From Roseiarcus sp035308145 (lineage in GTDB: Bacteria; Pseudomonadota; Alphaproteobacteria; Rhizobiales; Beijerinckiaceae), in contig DATGHD010000062.1 in the NCBI GenBank assembly GCA_035308145.1, positions 1 through 26,048 of the forward strand: a DNA stretch of 26,048 bases. The letters are read 5' to 3'. Below are positions 8,194 through 18,740 of this stretch, in pieces. Within the stretch, counting starts at the first letter, position 1, and each line of letters opens with the position of its first letter. A program made the translations under genes and the position numbers. The notes beneath the pieces were generated by a model. The model ran no database searches. It was not told the DNA's origin and saw nothing but the letters and a program-made list of their open reading frames with translations.

Positions 8194-8337
8194 AAACCTT
8201 TCGTGCAAGGAACGCAAATCAGCCGGATGGGGCCGGCGATCAGCGTGAATGGCGCGGCTGTATAGACCCAATCGCGGCGGACGGACAAGCCCGGGACAAC
8301 CCGCTGGCGGCTTTGCCATTTGCCGCCTTGGCGGTCG

Positions 8338-8703
8338 TTAAGGCTCCTCGTCGTTCGCGATATCGCCGTCGATGAGGCCGGACACGTCGTCCTCCTCCTC
8401 TTCCTCCTCCTCGAGGAAGGTCTCCTCCGCGCTATCGTCCTCTTCAACCTCGATATCGTCCTCGGCGACGACCGGCGTCTTCTCTTCCGAGGTCTCGGCT
8501 TCTTCGAGCGACACCAGCTCGGCCCCGGCCGGCGCCGCGGCCTCCTCTTCTTCCTCCTCCTTCGTCTCGGCGCGTTGCGCGCGCTGGGCGCCTTGGAAGA
8601 CGGTTCCGCATTTCGGGCAGATGATCGGGTCGCGATTGAGATCGAAGAATTTGGCGCCGCAATTCTGGCATTGGCGCTTCGCGCCAAGTTCGGGTTTCGC
8701 CAC
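8338..8703 (-). CDS. TIGR02300 (FYDLN acid domain) zinc-ribbon protein
   Basis: A 121-residue protein with a start (MAKPELGAKRQC) identical in style to the alphaproteobacterial TIGR02300 family. The initiator is GTG at 8703, since no ATG precedes the conserved start. Cys12, Cys15, Cys29 and Cys32 form a CxxC-x13-CxxC zinc ribbon around the FFDLNRDP motif. From residue ~47 the chain is almost entirely acidic with Glu/Asp runs, which is typical of this family. Its function is unknown; the small ribbon with an acidic tail suggests nucleic-acid or protein binding, but that is a guess. It is divergent from aroA, and in many alphaproteobacteria this gene sits beside aroA-cmk, which supports the call. 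The 125 bases between the starts (8704-8828) must hold both promoters. Confidence 0.92.
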   Translation of the reverse strand: MAKPELGAKRQCQNCGAKFFDLNRDPIICPKCGTVFQGAQRAQRAETKEEEEEEAAAPAGAELVSLEEAETSEEKTPVVAEDDIEVEEDDSAEETFLEEEEEEEDDVSGLIDGDIANDEEP

Positions 8704-8828
8704 TTGCTAAAATCCCTGATCTGGTCGGCGTAAGGCCGCTTTCGGGCGCTCCGGTTAGTCGCCTGACATGGCCCTGTCAATGCGCTTTGTCGCCATGCTG
8801 GTCCCATTATCGACAGGGGCCCGCGCGG

Positions 8829-10226
8829 ATGCTAGGAGCCGGCGCGTTCGACCCATTGTCCTTACGCGAAAGTCATTTGAATTTGTTGTCCTCTTCGCAT
8901 GACGGGCCGGCGCGGCTCGCCTCTTCGCGCGCTGGTCCCTTGCGCGGGCGCGTGCGCCCGCCCGGCGATAAGTCGATTTCACATCGCGCCTTCATTTTCG
9001 GGTTGCTGACGCGGGGGAGGACGGAAATCAGCGGGCTTCTGGAAGGCGAGGACGTTTTGCGCACCGGCGAGGCGTGCCGGGCGCTTGGCGCGCGGGTCGA
9101 GCGCGTCGGCCAAGGGCGCTGGACGGTCGATGGACTTGGAATCGGCTCGATTCTCGCGCCGGAGGGAACGCTTGACTTTGGCAACGCCGGGACCGGATCG
9201 CGCCTGATAATGGGCGTCGTCGGCGGCCATGGAGTCACTGCCGCCTTTGACGGCGACGCGTCGCTGCGCAAGCGCCCGATGCGCCGCATCCTGGATCCCC
9301 TGACGCTGATGGGCGCCGAAGTGCTCGCTCAAGCCGAGGGCGGGCGGTGCCCGATTGTGCTGAAGGGAACGGCCGAGCCCGCCCCGATCGTCTATCGGAC
9401 GCCCGTGGCCTCGGCTCAGATCAAGTCGGCGGTGTTGCTCGCCGGCCTTAACGCGCCCGGCGAGACGACTGTGATCGAGACCGAGGCGTCGCGCGATCAC
9501 ACCGAAAAGATGCTTGCCCATTTTGGCGCTGAGGTCAGTGTTGCGCCGGAAGGCGAGGCAGGGCGGCGGATCGTTCTTAAAGGCCGTCCAGAATTGCGCC
9601 CCGCTCCGGTGATCGTGCCCGCCGACCCGTCCTCCGCCGCCTTCCCGATCGTCGCCGCGCTAATCGCGCCCGGCTCGGACATCATCGTCGAAGGCGTAAT
9701 GATGAATTCTCTGCGCACGGGGCTGATGACGACCCTTCTCGAGATGGGCGCCGAGATCGAAATTCTTGACCGGCGCGAGGAAGGCGGCGAAGAGGTCGCC
9801 GACCTCCGCATAAGGGGAAGCTCGCTCCGCGGGGTCGACGCGCCGGCGTCCCGCGCGCCTTCGATGATTGACGAATATCCGATCCTTGCGGTGGCTGCCG
9901 CCTTCGCCGAAGGCCAGACGCGAATGCGGGGCCTGCATGAATTAAGGGTCAAGGAGTCCGATCGTCTGGCCGCCGTCGCGGCTGGGCTTAAAAGCGCGGG
10001 CGTCGTTTGCGCGATCGAGGGCGACGACCTTGTCGTCGAGGGCAGGGGCGAAGCCCTGGGCGGAGGCCTCGTCGCCACGCATCTCGACCATCGCATCGCC
10101 ATGAGCTTCCTTGTGATGGGTCTTGCGTCGAGGAAGCCGATGACGATCGATGATTCTCGAATGATCGGCACGAGTTTTCCAATCTTTCGGCCTCTGATGG
10201 AGAGTTTGGGCGCGAAATTTGGGTGA
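8829..10226 (+). CDS. aroA: 3-phosphoshikimate 1-carboxyvinyltransferase (EPSP synthase, class II)
   Basis: Converts shikimate-3-phosphate and phosphoenolpyruvate to EPSP in the pathway to aromatic amino acids. Close to the class II type known from Agrobacterium CP4: PPGDKSISHRAFIFG near 44-58, LLEGEDVLRTG, DFGNAGTGSRL near 116-126, KRPMRRILDPL, VASAQIKSAVLLAGLN, RDHTEKML, DPSSAAFP, APSMIDEYPILAVAAAFA, LRVKESDRL and ATHLDHRIAMSFLVMGL. The start is uncertain. ATG 8829 has AGGGG eight bases upstream and was chosen. ATG 8787 is open but has no binding site. A TTG at 8886 would give an N-terminus (SSSHDGPARL) more like relatives. The position equivalent to Ala100 of CP4, which confers glyphosate insensitivity, is Gly here (codon 9189-9191). 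cmk follows in the same direction. Confidence 0.95.
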   Translation: MLGAGAFDPLSLRESHLNLLSSSHDGPARLASSRAGPLRGRVRPPGDKSISHRAFIFGLLTRGRTEISGLLEGEDVLRTGEACRALGARVERVGQGRWTVDGLGIGSILAPEGTLDFGNAGTGSRLIMGVVGGHGVTAAFDGDASLRKRPMRRILDPLTLMGAEVLAQAEGGRCPIVLKGTAEPAPIVYRTPVASAQIKSAVLLAGLNAPGETTVIETEASRDHTEKMLAHFGAEVSVAPEGEAGRRIVLKGRPELRPAPVIVPADPSSAAFPIVAALIAPGSDIIVEGVMMNSLRTGLMTTLLEMGAEIEILDRREEGGEEVADLRIRGSSLRGVDAPASRAPSMIDEYPILAVAAAFAEGQTRMRGLHELRVKESDRLAAVAAGLKSAGVVCAIEGDDLVVEGRGEALGGGLVATHLDHRIAMSFLVMGLASRKPMTIDDSRMIGTSFPIFRPLMESLGAKFG

Positions 10227-10318
10227 GCGGCGAGTGGACGGGCGGATCCTCGCGCTGTCGTGACAGGCTGGTTTCAAAGCTTTAAGAGCGCTTGCCCACT
10301 TTTAAAACGCGCCGGACC

Positions 10319-10942
10319 ATGATCATCGCTATCGACGGACCGGCGGCCTCGGGCAAGGGAACTCTCGCGCGGCGACTGGCCGCTCACTATGGTTTGCCGC
10401 ATCTCGACACCGGCCTGCTTTACCGTGCGACCGCCTCGTCGCTCATCGACCACGGCCGCGATCTCAATGACGTCGATGCGGCGGTCTCCGCGGCCCGCGG
10501 CTTGGCGCTGACGGATTTCGATGAGGCGCGACTGCGTCGCCGTGAAATGAGCGAAGCGGCGTCGGTGGTCGCGGCCTTGGCGCCGGTGCGGGAGGCTTTG
10601 ATCGCGGTTCAGCGCGGCTTCGCCGCCCGCCCAGGGGGCGCCGTTCTCGACGGGCGCGACATTGGTACGGTCATCAGTCCTCGCGCCGATGTGAAGATAT
10701 TCGTCACAGCCAGCGCTGAAGCGCGGGCGCAACGCCGCGCGCTGGAATTGGCCGCCGGCGGCGAGAAATTGGACTACGCGGCCATTTTGGAGGAGATCCG
10801 GCGGCGGGATGCTCGCGATTCCGAAAGGGCCGCAGCGCCGCTGAGGCCCGCGGCGGACGCGACAATCATCGACACCACGCGACTGACAATCGAGGACGCC
10901 TTCGATGTCGCCCGGCGCATTGTGGATGAGAAACGGACGTGA
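10319..10942 (+). CDS. cmk: (d)CMP kinase
   Basis: A 207-residue cytidylate kinase that phosphorylates CMP and dCMP with ATP. The P-loop GPAASGKGT is at 7-15, followed by LDTGLLYRA; DGRDIGTVI lies near residue 115; and the lid/base-binding region RRDARDSERAAAPLRPA lies near 160-176. The start is ATG 10319, because the family begins M-I-I-A-I-D-G-P; the frame is open back to TTG 10292, which would add nine residues lacking family support. It lies 92 bases after aroA in the usual alphaproteobacterial order. In most bacteria rpsA follows cmk directly, but here the next recognisable gene is secA. The stop TGA at 10940-10942 overlaps a GTG that opens an uncertain frame running up to secA. Confidence 0.95.
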   Translation: MIIAIDGPAASGKGTLARRLAAHYGLPHLDTGLLYRATASSLIDHGRDLNDVDAAVSAARGLALTDFDEARLRRREMSEAASVVAALAPVREALIAVQRGFAARPGGAVLDGRDIGTVISPRADVKIFVTASAEARAQRRALELAAGGEKLDYAAILEEIRRRDARDSERAAAPLRPAADATIIDTTRLTIEDAFDVARRIVDEKRT

Positions 10943-11288
10943 CCAAATCGGCGCCTTTCGGCCTCCCGATGGCCTCAATCCGGCGATTTTTCAGTTCATT
11001 GACAAGGAGGGCGACCCCTCCTATCTCAACGCCGTTGAGCCGGTCCTCGAGCCGGCGCGAGGCCTGTAGCGGCCATGGGTTTGGCCGGCATCCCGTCGCC
11101 TTTTTGGCGAGACGGGCGGCGCCCCAGGGACAGCGTGAAGCAGAAAAACGCGTCGCAACGGCGCTAATTCGCGAGGATAGTCGCTTGCGCCGCCTGAACA
11201 GACATCCGCCATTCACGTGCGAAGCGTTATGGTTGGAGCGATTTGAGGTGCGGCTCTCTGTGTCCCCGCAAGGTCGGAAAGGTCGGCG
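10943..11288. other. cmk-secA intergenic region with uncertain leader ORFs and paired hairpins
   Basis: These 346 bases hold no recognised gene. A frame of 117 codons (GTG 10939 to TGA 11290-11292) spans the whole gap. It overlaps the cmk stop (GTGA) and the secA start (ATGA), but its product is Arg/Ser-rich and its third-position G+C is only about 65% by my count, so it is doubtful. A second frame (ATG 10926 to TAG 11067-11069, 47 codons) has more gene-like composition. Two stem-loops lie at 11070-11087 and 11092-11116. The secA promoter is presumably downstream of these. Confidence 0.4.
11070..11116 (+). terminator. Two adjacent stem-loops between cmk and secA
   Basis: CGGCCA (11070-11075) pairs with TGGCCG (11082-11087) around TGGGTT. 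Immediately after, CCCGTC plus GCC (11092-11100) pairs with GGC plus GACGGG (11106-11116) around a TTTTT loop, with a 2-base bulge. They begin right after the stop of the 47-codon frame. No T-run follows. They could end the aroA-cmk transcript or act as an attenuator ahead of secA. Confidence 0.4.
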
Positions 11289-14116
<2,828 letters not shown>

Positions 14117-14120
<4 letters not shown>

Positions 14121-15004
14121 ACGATCTTGGCGAACGCTCGACGCGCGCCGAAGCGATTGCCGCGCTGCGCGGCGCTTTCGCCGAAGCGGGCGTTGAAAGC
14201 TACGCGCTCGACGCGCGTCTCATCGCTTGCGCAGCCGGCAGGTTCTCCACAGCGGATCTCATTTGCGACCCGGAGCGCGCTCTCGGCGAGAGCGTGGCCC
14301 GCCTCAAGGACATGGGCGCGCGTCGCGCGTCGCGCGAGCCGCTGTCGCGCATTTTGGACGAGCGGGAGTTTTGGGGCCTCAAGCTGGCGCTTGCGCCGAC
14401 CGTACTTGATCCGCGGCCCGATACGGAAACTCTGGTCGAGACTGCGCTTCGCGCCTTCGCACATCGGCGCAACGATCATTTGCGAATTCTCGATTTGGGT
14501 TCAGGGTCTGGCGCCATCCTCTGCGCCCTCTTAAGCGAGTTCTCGAGCGCCAGCGGCGTGGCGCTCGATGTCTCCCCGGCCGCCGCCGCCGTCTCGCGCG
14601 CCAATCTCGAAGCGCTGGGACTTGACGAAAGAGCGGGCGTACTCGTCGGACGCTGGTGCGACGCGCTTGACGGGCGCTTCGACATTGTCGTTTCCAATCC
14701 TCCTTACATCGCTCGGCCCGAGCTCGCCGGTCTCGCGCCCGAAGTTCTTCGCCACGATCCGCTGATCGCTCTCGACGGCGGCGCCGACGGTCTTGACGCC
14801 TATCGCGCCATCGCGAGCGCCTTGACGCGTCTGGTCGAGCCGGCGGCCGGTTGGTTCTTCCTCGAAATCGGAGCTGGGCAGGAAGAGGACGTCTCGGCGA
14901 TCCTCGTCGCCAACGGCATGGGGCGCCTCGGATTTGAGCGCGATCTTGCCGGCAGGGTCCGCGTGGTCCAGGGACGGCCGTCGGGCTCTGAGCCCTCTTT
15001 TTGA
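14117..15004 (+). CDS. prmC: Peptide chain release factor N5-glutamine methyltransferase
   Basis: A 295-residue PrmC/HemK that methylates the Gln of the GGQ motif of release factors RF1 and RF2. SAM-binding motif ILDLGSGSGAILCALL starts near residue 123; the catalytic VSNPPYIARPEL is near 197-208; and PLSRILDEREFWGL, then PRPDTETLVE, are typical of the family. An N-terminal helical domain (1-80) precedes it. No ATG is available. TTG 14117, overlapping the secA stop as TTGA, gives the most family-like N-terminus; the frame is open back to TTG 14072 and includes another TTG at 14099. Normally prmC lies directly after prfA; here it follows secA, and prfA is not in the window. A DUF4167 gene follows 388 bases later, as is usual in Rhizobiales, so the downstream side of the neighbourhood is conserved. 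Confidence 0.92.
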
Positions 15005-15392
15005 AGAAGCCTCTTGGCGGGAAGGGAAAAAAGGATTACTTCTAGAGTCAGAATCGTCTTCGCCTCGTAGATCCGAGCGAAAGTCGCGAAGCCGTAGGCG
15101 CCCGCGACGCCAGCGCATCGAACGCTTGAGATTGACGAAAAGCAAAGAAACAAAAGCCATCCTCGACACGTATGGTTGCTTGGCGGCGATATGACGCAGC
15201 GGCCATGGCGAGCCAGACGAGGCGTCTTTCGGCGATGAGCGCCGCAGAATGTCTGTGGATCGCAGGCCGAGCCGTGTCGTGACACGACTTTTGGATGAAG
15301 GGTTCGGCGCATGGGGGCGCCAGCCTCGCCGAATTCCGAAGCGCTCGGACATCGTGGAAACTCAAAACATTTTGGGAAGCTAGGGACATTCA
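15005..15392. other. Intergenic region upstream of the DUF4167 gene
   Basis: These 388 bases hold no recognisable gene. Frames on both strands are Arg/Ser-rich and unconvincing. A 13-base palindrome, GTCGTG-A-CACGAC, is at 15276-15288, about 105 bases before the DUF4167 start, and could be an operator. A TTGACG at 15132-15137 has no matching -10. The binding site TAGGGA lies just before ATG 15393. Confidence 0.4.
15276..15288. promoter_or_regulatory. 13-base palindrome, possible operator
   Basis: Perfect dyad GTCGTG and CACGAC around a central A, in the gap upstream of the DUF4167 gene. Symmetry alone supports a dimeric regulator site; no regulator is identified. Confidence 0.25.
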
Positions 15393-16328
15393 ATGAGACC
15401 AGGTCAGAACAAGCGCATGCGCGGCCGCAACAACAATCGGCGCGGCCCCAATCCGCTATCGCGCTCGTACGAATCGAACGGGCCGGATGTGAAGATCCGC
15501 GGCAATGCGCAACATGTCGCGGAGAAGTATCTCCAGCTCGCCCGCGACGCCCATACGAGCGGCGATCCCGTCGGCGCTGAGAACTATCTCCAGCACGCCG
15601 AGCATTACTTCCGGATCATCGCCTCGGCTCAGGCCGCTCAGCAGCAGATGCAGGCCGGTTTTGGTCGGCCGCAGGTGGAAGGCGAGAGCGAAGACCTCGA
15701 TGATGATGATGATGTGGGCGGCCTCTCGGACCGTTTCGCATCGCCGGCGGAACGCCAGCCGTTTCAGGGCCAGCCCAATCTCGGCAACGGACCGCAGCCT
15801 CAGCCTCAGCCGCAAGGCCCGCCTTATCAAGATCGTGGGCCCTATGACAACGACCGCCCGCCGCAAGGCGACCGGCCCTACCAAGGCGGCAGGCAAGACC
15901 GGCCGAACAATCGCATGGACCAGCGCGACAATCGCGGCCCGCGGCCGGACAGGCCCTACCAAGACCGGCAGGATCAACGCGACAATCGCGGCGGCCGCGA
16001 CAATCGGGGTCCGCGCGATTTCCGGCCCTATCGCGACCAGAACGCCATGCGCGAGCAAGGGCAGCCGAGCGGGGCGCCGATGAGTCAGGCTTTGCCCCCG
16101 TTCATTAGCGCTCCGGTTCGTGTCGCGCCGCCTTCCGAAAATGACGAAGCCTCAGCGAGCGCCCCCGTCGAGCGCGCCGAGTCGGGGCCGACGGAGACCC
16201 ATGAGTCCGAACAGCGCTTCCGCGGTAAACGTCGTCGTCGTCCTAATTTCGGCTACGACAATTCGGCTGAGGGGCAGGGTGAAGAACAGAACCACGCCGA
16301 TCCGAGCGAGGCGCCGGCCGGCGAATAA
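15393..16328 (+). CDS. DUF4167 domain protein with disordered Arg/Asn/Gln/Pro-rich tail
   Basis: A 311-residue protein. Residues 1-85 are the DUF4167 domain: a basic MRPGQNKRMRGRNNNRRGPN start, then a helical segment with VRGNAQHVAEKYLQLARDAH-like composition ending at HYFRIIASAQA. The rest is low complexity: a DDDDD run near residue 103 encoded by a GAT repeat, Pro/Gln-rich stretches, and repeated RDNRG and DRPYQ units around 150-215, then an acidic segment and a basic RGKRRRRPN patch near 275-283. The family is found in Rhizobiales; its function is unknown. The Arg/Gly/Asn-rich start and RGG-like repeats suggest RNA or ribosome association, which is inference. ATG 15393 has a TAGGGA ribosome binding site. 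Its position after prmC is usual for the order, supporting the family call. Confidence 0.93.
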   Translation: MRPGQNKRMRGRNNNRRGPNPLSRSYESNGPDVKIRGNAQHVAEKYLQLARDAHTSGDPVGAENYLQHAEHYFRIIASAQAAQQQMQAGFGRPQVEGESEDLDDDDDVGGLSDRFASPAERQPFQGQPNLGNGPQPQPQPQGPPYQDRGPYDNDRPPQGDRPYQGGRQDRPNNRMDQRDNRGPRPDRPYQDRQDQRDNRGGRDNRGPRDFRPYRDQNAMREQGQPSGAPMSQALPPFISAPVRVAPPSENDEASASAPVERAESGPTETHESEQRFRGKRRRRPNFGYDNSAEGQGEEQNHADPSEAPAGE

Positions 16329-16363
16329 AATTACAGGCGGCGCGCGTCGGGTAGGCTCCGCGA

Positions 16364-16726
16364 TCAGACGCCGATCTCTTCGAACTTCGTTTTGACAATG
16401 TCCTTGTCGAAAGGCTTCAGCAGCACGTCGTCGGCGCCGGAATGCATCGCGCGCGCGATTTGAGCGACGTCGTATTCACTCGTGCAAAAAAGTACTTTCG
16501 GCTTCTCGCCGCCCGGCATTCGGCGCAGCCGCTTGATGAATTCAAAGCCGTCGAGCACGGGCATGCTCCAATCGACGATGATGGCGTCGGGCATCAGGAA
16601 AGAGCAGGCGCTGAGCGCTTGGGCGCCGTCCATCGCTTCGGACGTCTGAAACTGCATTCCCTCGAGAATGCGGCGCGCGGTCTTTCGAATGACCGGCGAG
16701 TCATCGATCACGAGAACCTGCTTCAT
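16364..16726 (-). CDS. Single-domain CheY-like response regulator
   Basis: A 120-residue receiver domain without an output domain. Acidic pocket Asp8-Asp9, phospho-acceptor Asp52 in IIVDWSMPVLDG, Thr82 in FCTSE and Lys104 in LLKPFD are all in place, so it should be phosphorylatable. The start at 16726 is set by GAGGAG seven bases upstream and by the family start M-K-x-V-L-V-I-D-D-S; the frame stays open 23 codons further. It lies downstream of chpT on the same strand, with a 157-base gap. It is not a CpdR or DivK by sequence; it looks like the receiver commonly encoded beside chpT in Rhizobiales, whose partner is not established. Phosphotransfer from ChpT is an obvious possibility but is inference. 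A TTAA-pair resembling a CtrA site lies in the gap upstream. Confidence 0.93.
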   Translation of the reverse strand: MKQVLVIDDSPVIRKTARRILEGMQFQTSEAMDGAQALSACSFLMPDAIIVDWSMPVLDGFEFIKRLRRMPGGEKPKVLFCTSEYDVAQIARAMHSGADDVLLKPFDKDIVKTKFEEIGV

Positions 16727-16850
16727 CAAAGTCTCCTCGACGTCCGTCGGTGACGCTTCGCCGCTGGGCGCGAGATTGGCCCGAGTGACGCACAATTGGC
16801 CGGCGCCGCGGCGAACCGGCCGGCCGCTGGCCGCATTATTCGTCAGAGGA

Positions 16851-16866
16851 GGTTAAGGAGCGTTAA
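16851..16866 (-). promoter_or_regulatory. CtrA-like box between chpT and the receiver gene
   Basis: On the minus strand the bases read TTAACGCTCCTTAACC: two TTAAC half-sites one helical turn apart, with six bases between the TTAA cores. The canonical CtrA box is TTAA-N7-TTAA, so spacing is one short. It lies 18 bases past the chpT stop and about 125 bases upstream of the receiver-gene start. Confidence 0.45.
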
Positions 16867-16883
16867 AATTCCGGGCAGACGCC

Positions 16884-17546
16884 TCAACCCGCTTGCGCCA
16901 AGGCGGCCATTCGTTTCGCCTGCAGCGTGACTTGGTCGACGCTGCTCGAAACGGCGACCGCCATACCGCAAGCCCGCGCGACAAGGCCGGTGAAGAAGGG
17001 CTGGATCGAATGGCCGTCGACGGCGCCGCTCTCAGGCTGGCCGGCGATAAGCGCCTCGACCCCCTTGGCGAGGCGGGCATTGACGCCCTTGGCTTCGACG
17101 ACCGCCTCAAGCCCGTCTCCCTCGCCGGTCACATGGACCGTCAGCACGCCGCCGCGCGGTATCGCCGAGAGCGCCAGAAGACAAAGATTGAGCAGGAGCT
17201 TCACCTTATTTTTCGGGGCTAATTGGCGCACGCCGTTCCAGACAAGCTTGGTCCGCTCGTCGCTGATCAGTCCGCGGGTGACGCTCTCGGCGTCCCCCGT
17301 GTCGATCGCCGCCCCCGCCGAGCCTGCCGCGCCATAGGCCAGCCGGCAGAATTGAAGCCGGGCCGAGGCGGTCGCCGCGCTTTTCTTGATCAAATCAAGG
17401 GCGACTTGACGCATTTCCGCGTCCTTTTCTTCTTCCAGCACCTCGAGACCGTTGATGATCGCGCCAACCGGGCTGATCACGTCGTGGCATACCCGCGAGC
17501 ACGCCAAAGCCGCCAGATCCAGTCCTTCGAGAGCGAATGTTGTCAT
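16884..17546 (-). CDS. chpT: Histidine phosphotransferase ChpT
   Basis: A 220-residue dimeric phosphotransferase of the CckA-ChpT-CtrA/CpdR phosphorelay that controls the alphaproteobacterial cell cycle. The conserved start LAALACSRVCHDVISPVGAI places the phospho-accepting His at residue 21 (followed by Asp22), as in ChpT proteins, and NGLEVLEEE follows. The first ~75 residues form the helical hairpin; the rest is the degenerate ATPase-like domain (NKVKLLLNLCLLALSAIPRGG near 112-132). Length fits the family. ATG 17546 lacks a strong ribosome binding site. It is divergent from cysQ, with 179 bases between. The neighbouring receiver gene and the nearby DUF1134/EipA gene fit a cell-cycle/envelope cluster. 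cckA, ctrA and cpdR are not in the window. Confidence 0.93.
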   Translation of the reverse strand: MTTFALEGLDLAALACSRVCHDVISPVGAIINGLEVLEEEKDAEMRQVALDLIKKSAATASARLQFCRLAYGAAGSAGAAIDTGDAESVTRGLISDERTKLVWNGVRQLAPKNKVKLLLNLCLLALSAIPRGGVLTVHVTGEGDGLEAVVEAKGVNARLAKGVEALIAGQPESGAVDGHSIQPFFTGLVARACGMAVAVSSSVDQVTLQAKRMAALAQAG

Positions 17547-17725
17547 CGGGCCAATCCTGTGGTCATTGACTTTGGCTTGGAGCCATCGCGTCGGCGACGC
17601 GAATCGGCGTTGCTAGACCGTTCGCGTCGACACTGGATTAGCCCCGACGCTGGCTCAAGCAAAGCCCCGTGCGAACGCCTCGCGCGGCGAAGGAAAAGCG
17701 TCGTCTTAAAGGAGCCCTGTCTTCT

Positions 17726-18595
17726 ATGAGGGCGCAGCGCGATCAGGGTTTTGGGACTTTGGCAAAAATCGATTTGGCGGGCGCGCCGCGACAAGTCGTC
17801 GCCGAGCTTTTCGCCGAGATCGCCCTCGCGGCGGGCCCGGTGGTGATGGCGGTCTATGCCGAGGGTTGCGTGGCGCGGACGAAAGGCGACGCGAGCCCAG
17901 TCACGATCGCCGATGAACGCGCCGAAGCCCTCATCATCGAGCTTTTGGCCGCGCGCGCCATGCCGATTCCCGTGATCGCCGAGGAATCGGCGGCGCGCGG
18001 CGATCGCATGGCCATCGGCGCCGAATTTATCCTTGTTGACCCGCTCGATGGAACGCGAGAATTCCTCTCCCGAAACGGCGAGTTCACGATCAATCTTGCT
18101 TTGGTTCGAGACGGAACGCCGGTCGTCGGCGCGGTTTACGCCCCGGCGCTTGAGCGGCTCTGGCTGGCCGGCGAGCGGGCTTTCGCCTGCGTGGCCCCTG
18201 TCGGCGCGGCGCTGCCATCGCCCTCCGCGCGCAGAGTTCTGAGAACCCGCGCCGCTGCGCCCGAGGGACTCGTTGCGCTGGCGAGCCGTTCGCATTGCGA
18301 TCCGACGACCGAGGCGTTTCTCGACAAATTGCCGATAATCGAGCGGCGGTCGGCGGGGTCCTCGCTGAAGTTTTGCGTTCTCGCGGAGGGGCAAGCCGAC
18401 GTCTATCCGCGGTTCGGCCCGACAATGGAGTGGGATACGGCGGCCGGCGATGCGATCCTGCGCGCCGCCGGCGGGATTGTCGTCGCCGCGGACGGCGGCC
18501 CTTTCACTTACGGCAAGGAGGCGGCAGGCTTTAAGAACGGCGGCTTTGTCGCCTGGGGCGATCTTAAGTCGGCTGCCCGGGCGCGACATGCTTAA
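17726..18595 (+). CDS. cysQ: 3'(2'),5'-bisphosphate nucleotidase (CysQ/inositol monophosphatase family)
   Basis: A 289-residue metal-dependent phosphatase that hydrolyses 3'-phosphoadenosine 5'-phosphate, the by-product of sulfate assimilation and sulfotransfer, to AMP. Metal-binding residues: Glu86-Glu87 in IAEES, then VDPLDGTREF with Asp105 and Asp108, and EWDTAAGDAIL with Asp237 near the C-terminus. The DGTREF form, rather than DGTxNF, is characteristic of CysQ and not of inositol monophosphatases. The start at 17726 was chosen because GGAG lies 11 bases upstream; the frame continues 19 codons further, with an Arg/Lys-rich extension. It is divergent from chpT and followed by the DUF1134/EipA gene after 145 bases. 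No other sulfate genes are in the window. Confidence 0.92.
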   Translation: MRAQRDQGFGTLAKIDLAGAPRQVVAELFAEIALAAGPVVMAVYAEGCVARTKGDASPVTIADERAEALIIELLAARAMPIPVIAEESAARGDRMAIGAEFILVDPLDGTREFLSRNGEFTINLALVRDGTPVVGAVYAPALERLWLAGERAFACVAPVGAALPSPSARRVLRTRAAAPEGLVALASRSHCDPTTEAFLDKLPIIERRSAGSSLKFCVLAEGQADVYPRFGPTMEWDTAAGDAILRAAGGIVVAADGGPFTYGKEAAGFKNGGFVAWGDLKSAARARHA

Positions 18596-18740
18596 CGAGC
18601 CGTCAAGAATATGGGGAGAAACTTGCCCCAGGCGGGCGCCGCGCCGTTTTTACGCCGTCGTTGCGGGCGAGACCGCTCTCAAGCGATTTTGATCTGCGGC
18701 TCGAATCTCGAGTCGCTGAGCGGCATGGGAGATTTCGACG

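Noticed and set aside
14531..15352. 273-codon minus-strand frame across prmC and the following gap
   Set aside because: Mostly antisense to prmC, Arg/Ser-rich, no recognisable domain; its upstream part in the gap has no better composition.
15700..15715. GAT trinucleotide run as a possible microsatellite or phase-variation tract
   Set aside because: It is in frame and only codes an aspartate run; length changes by three would not switch the gene off, and it is short.
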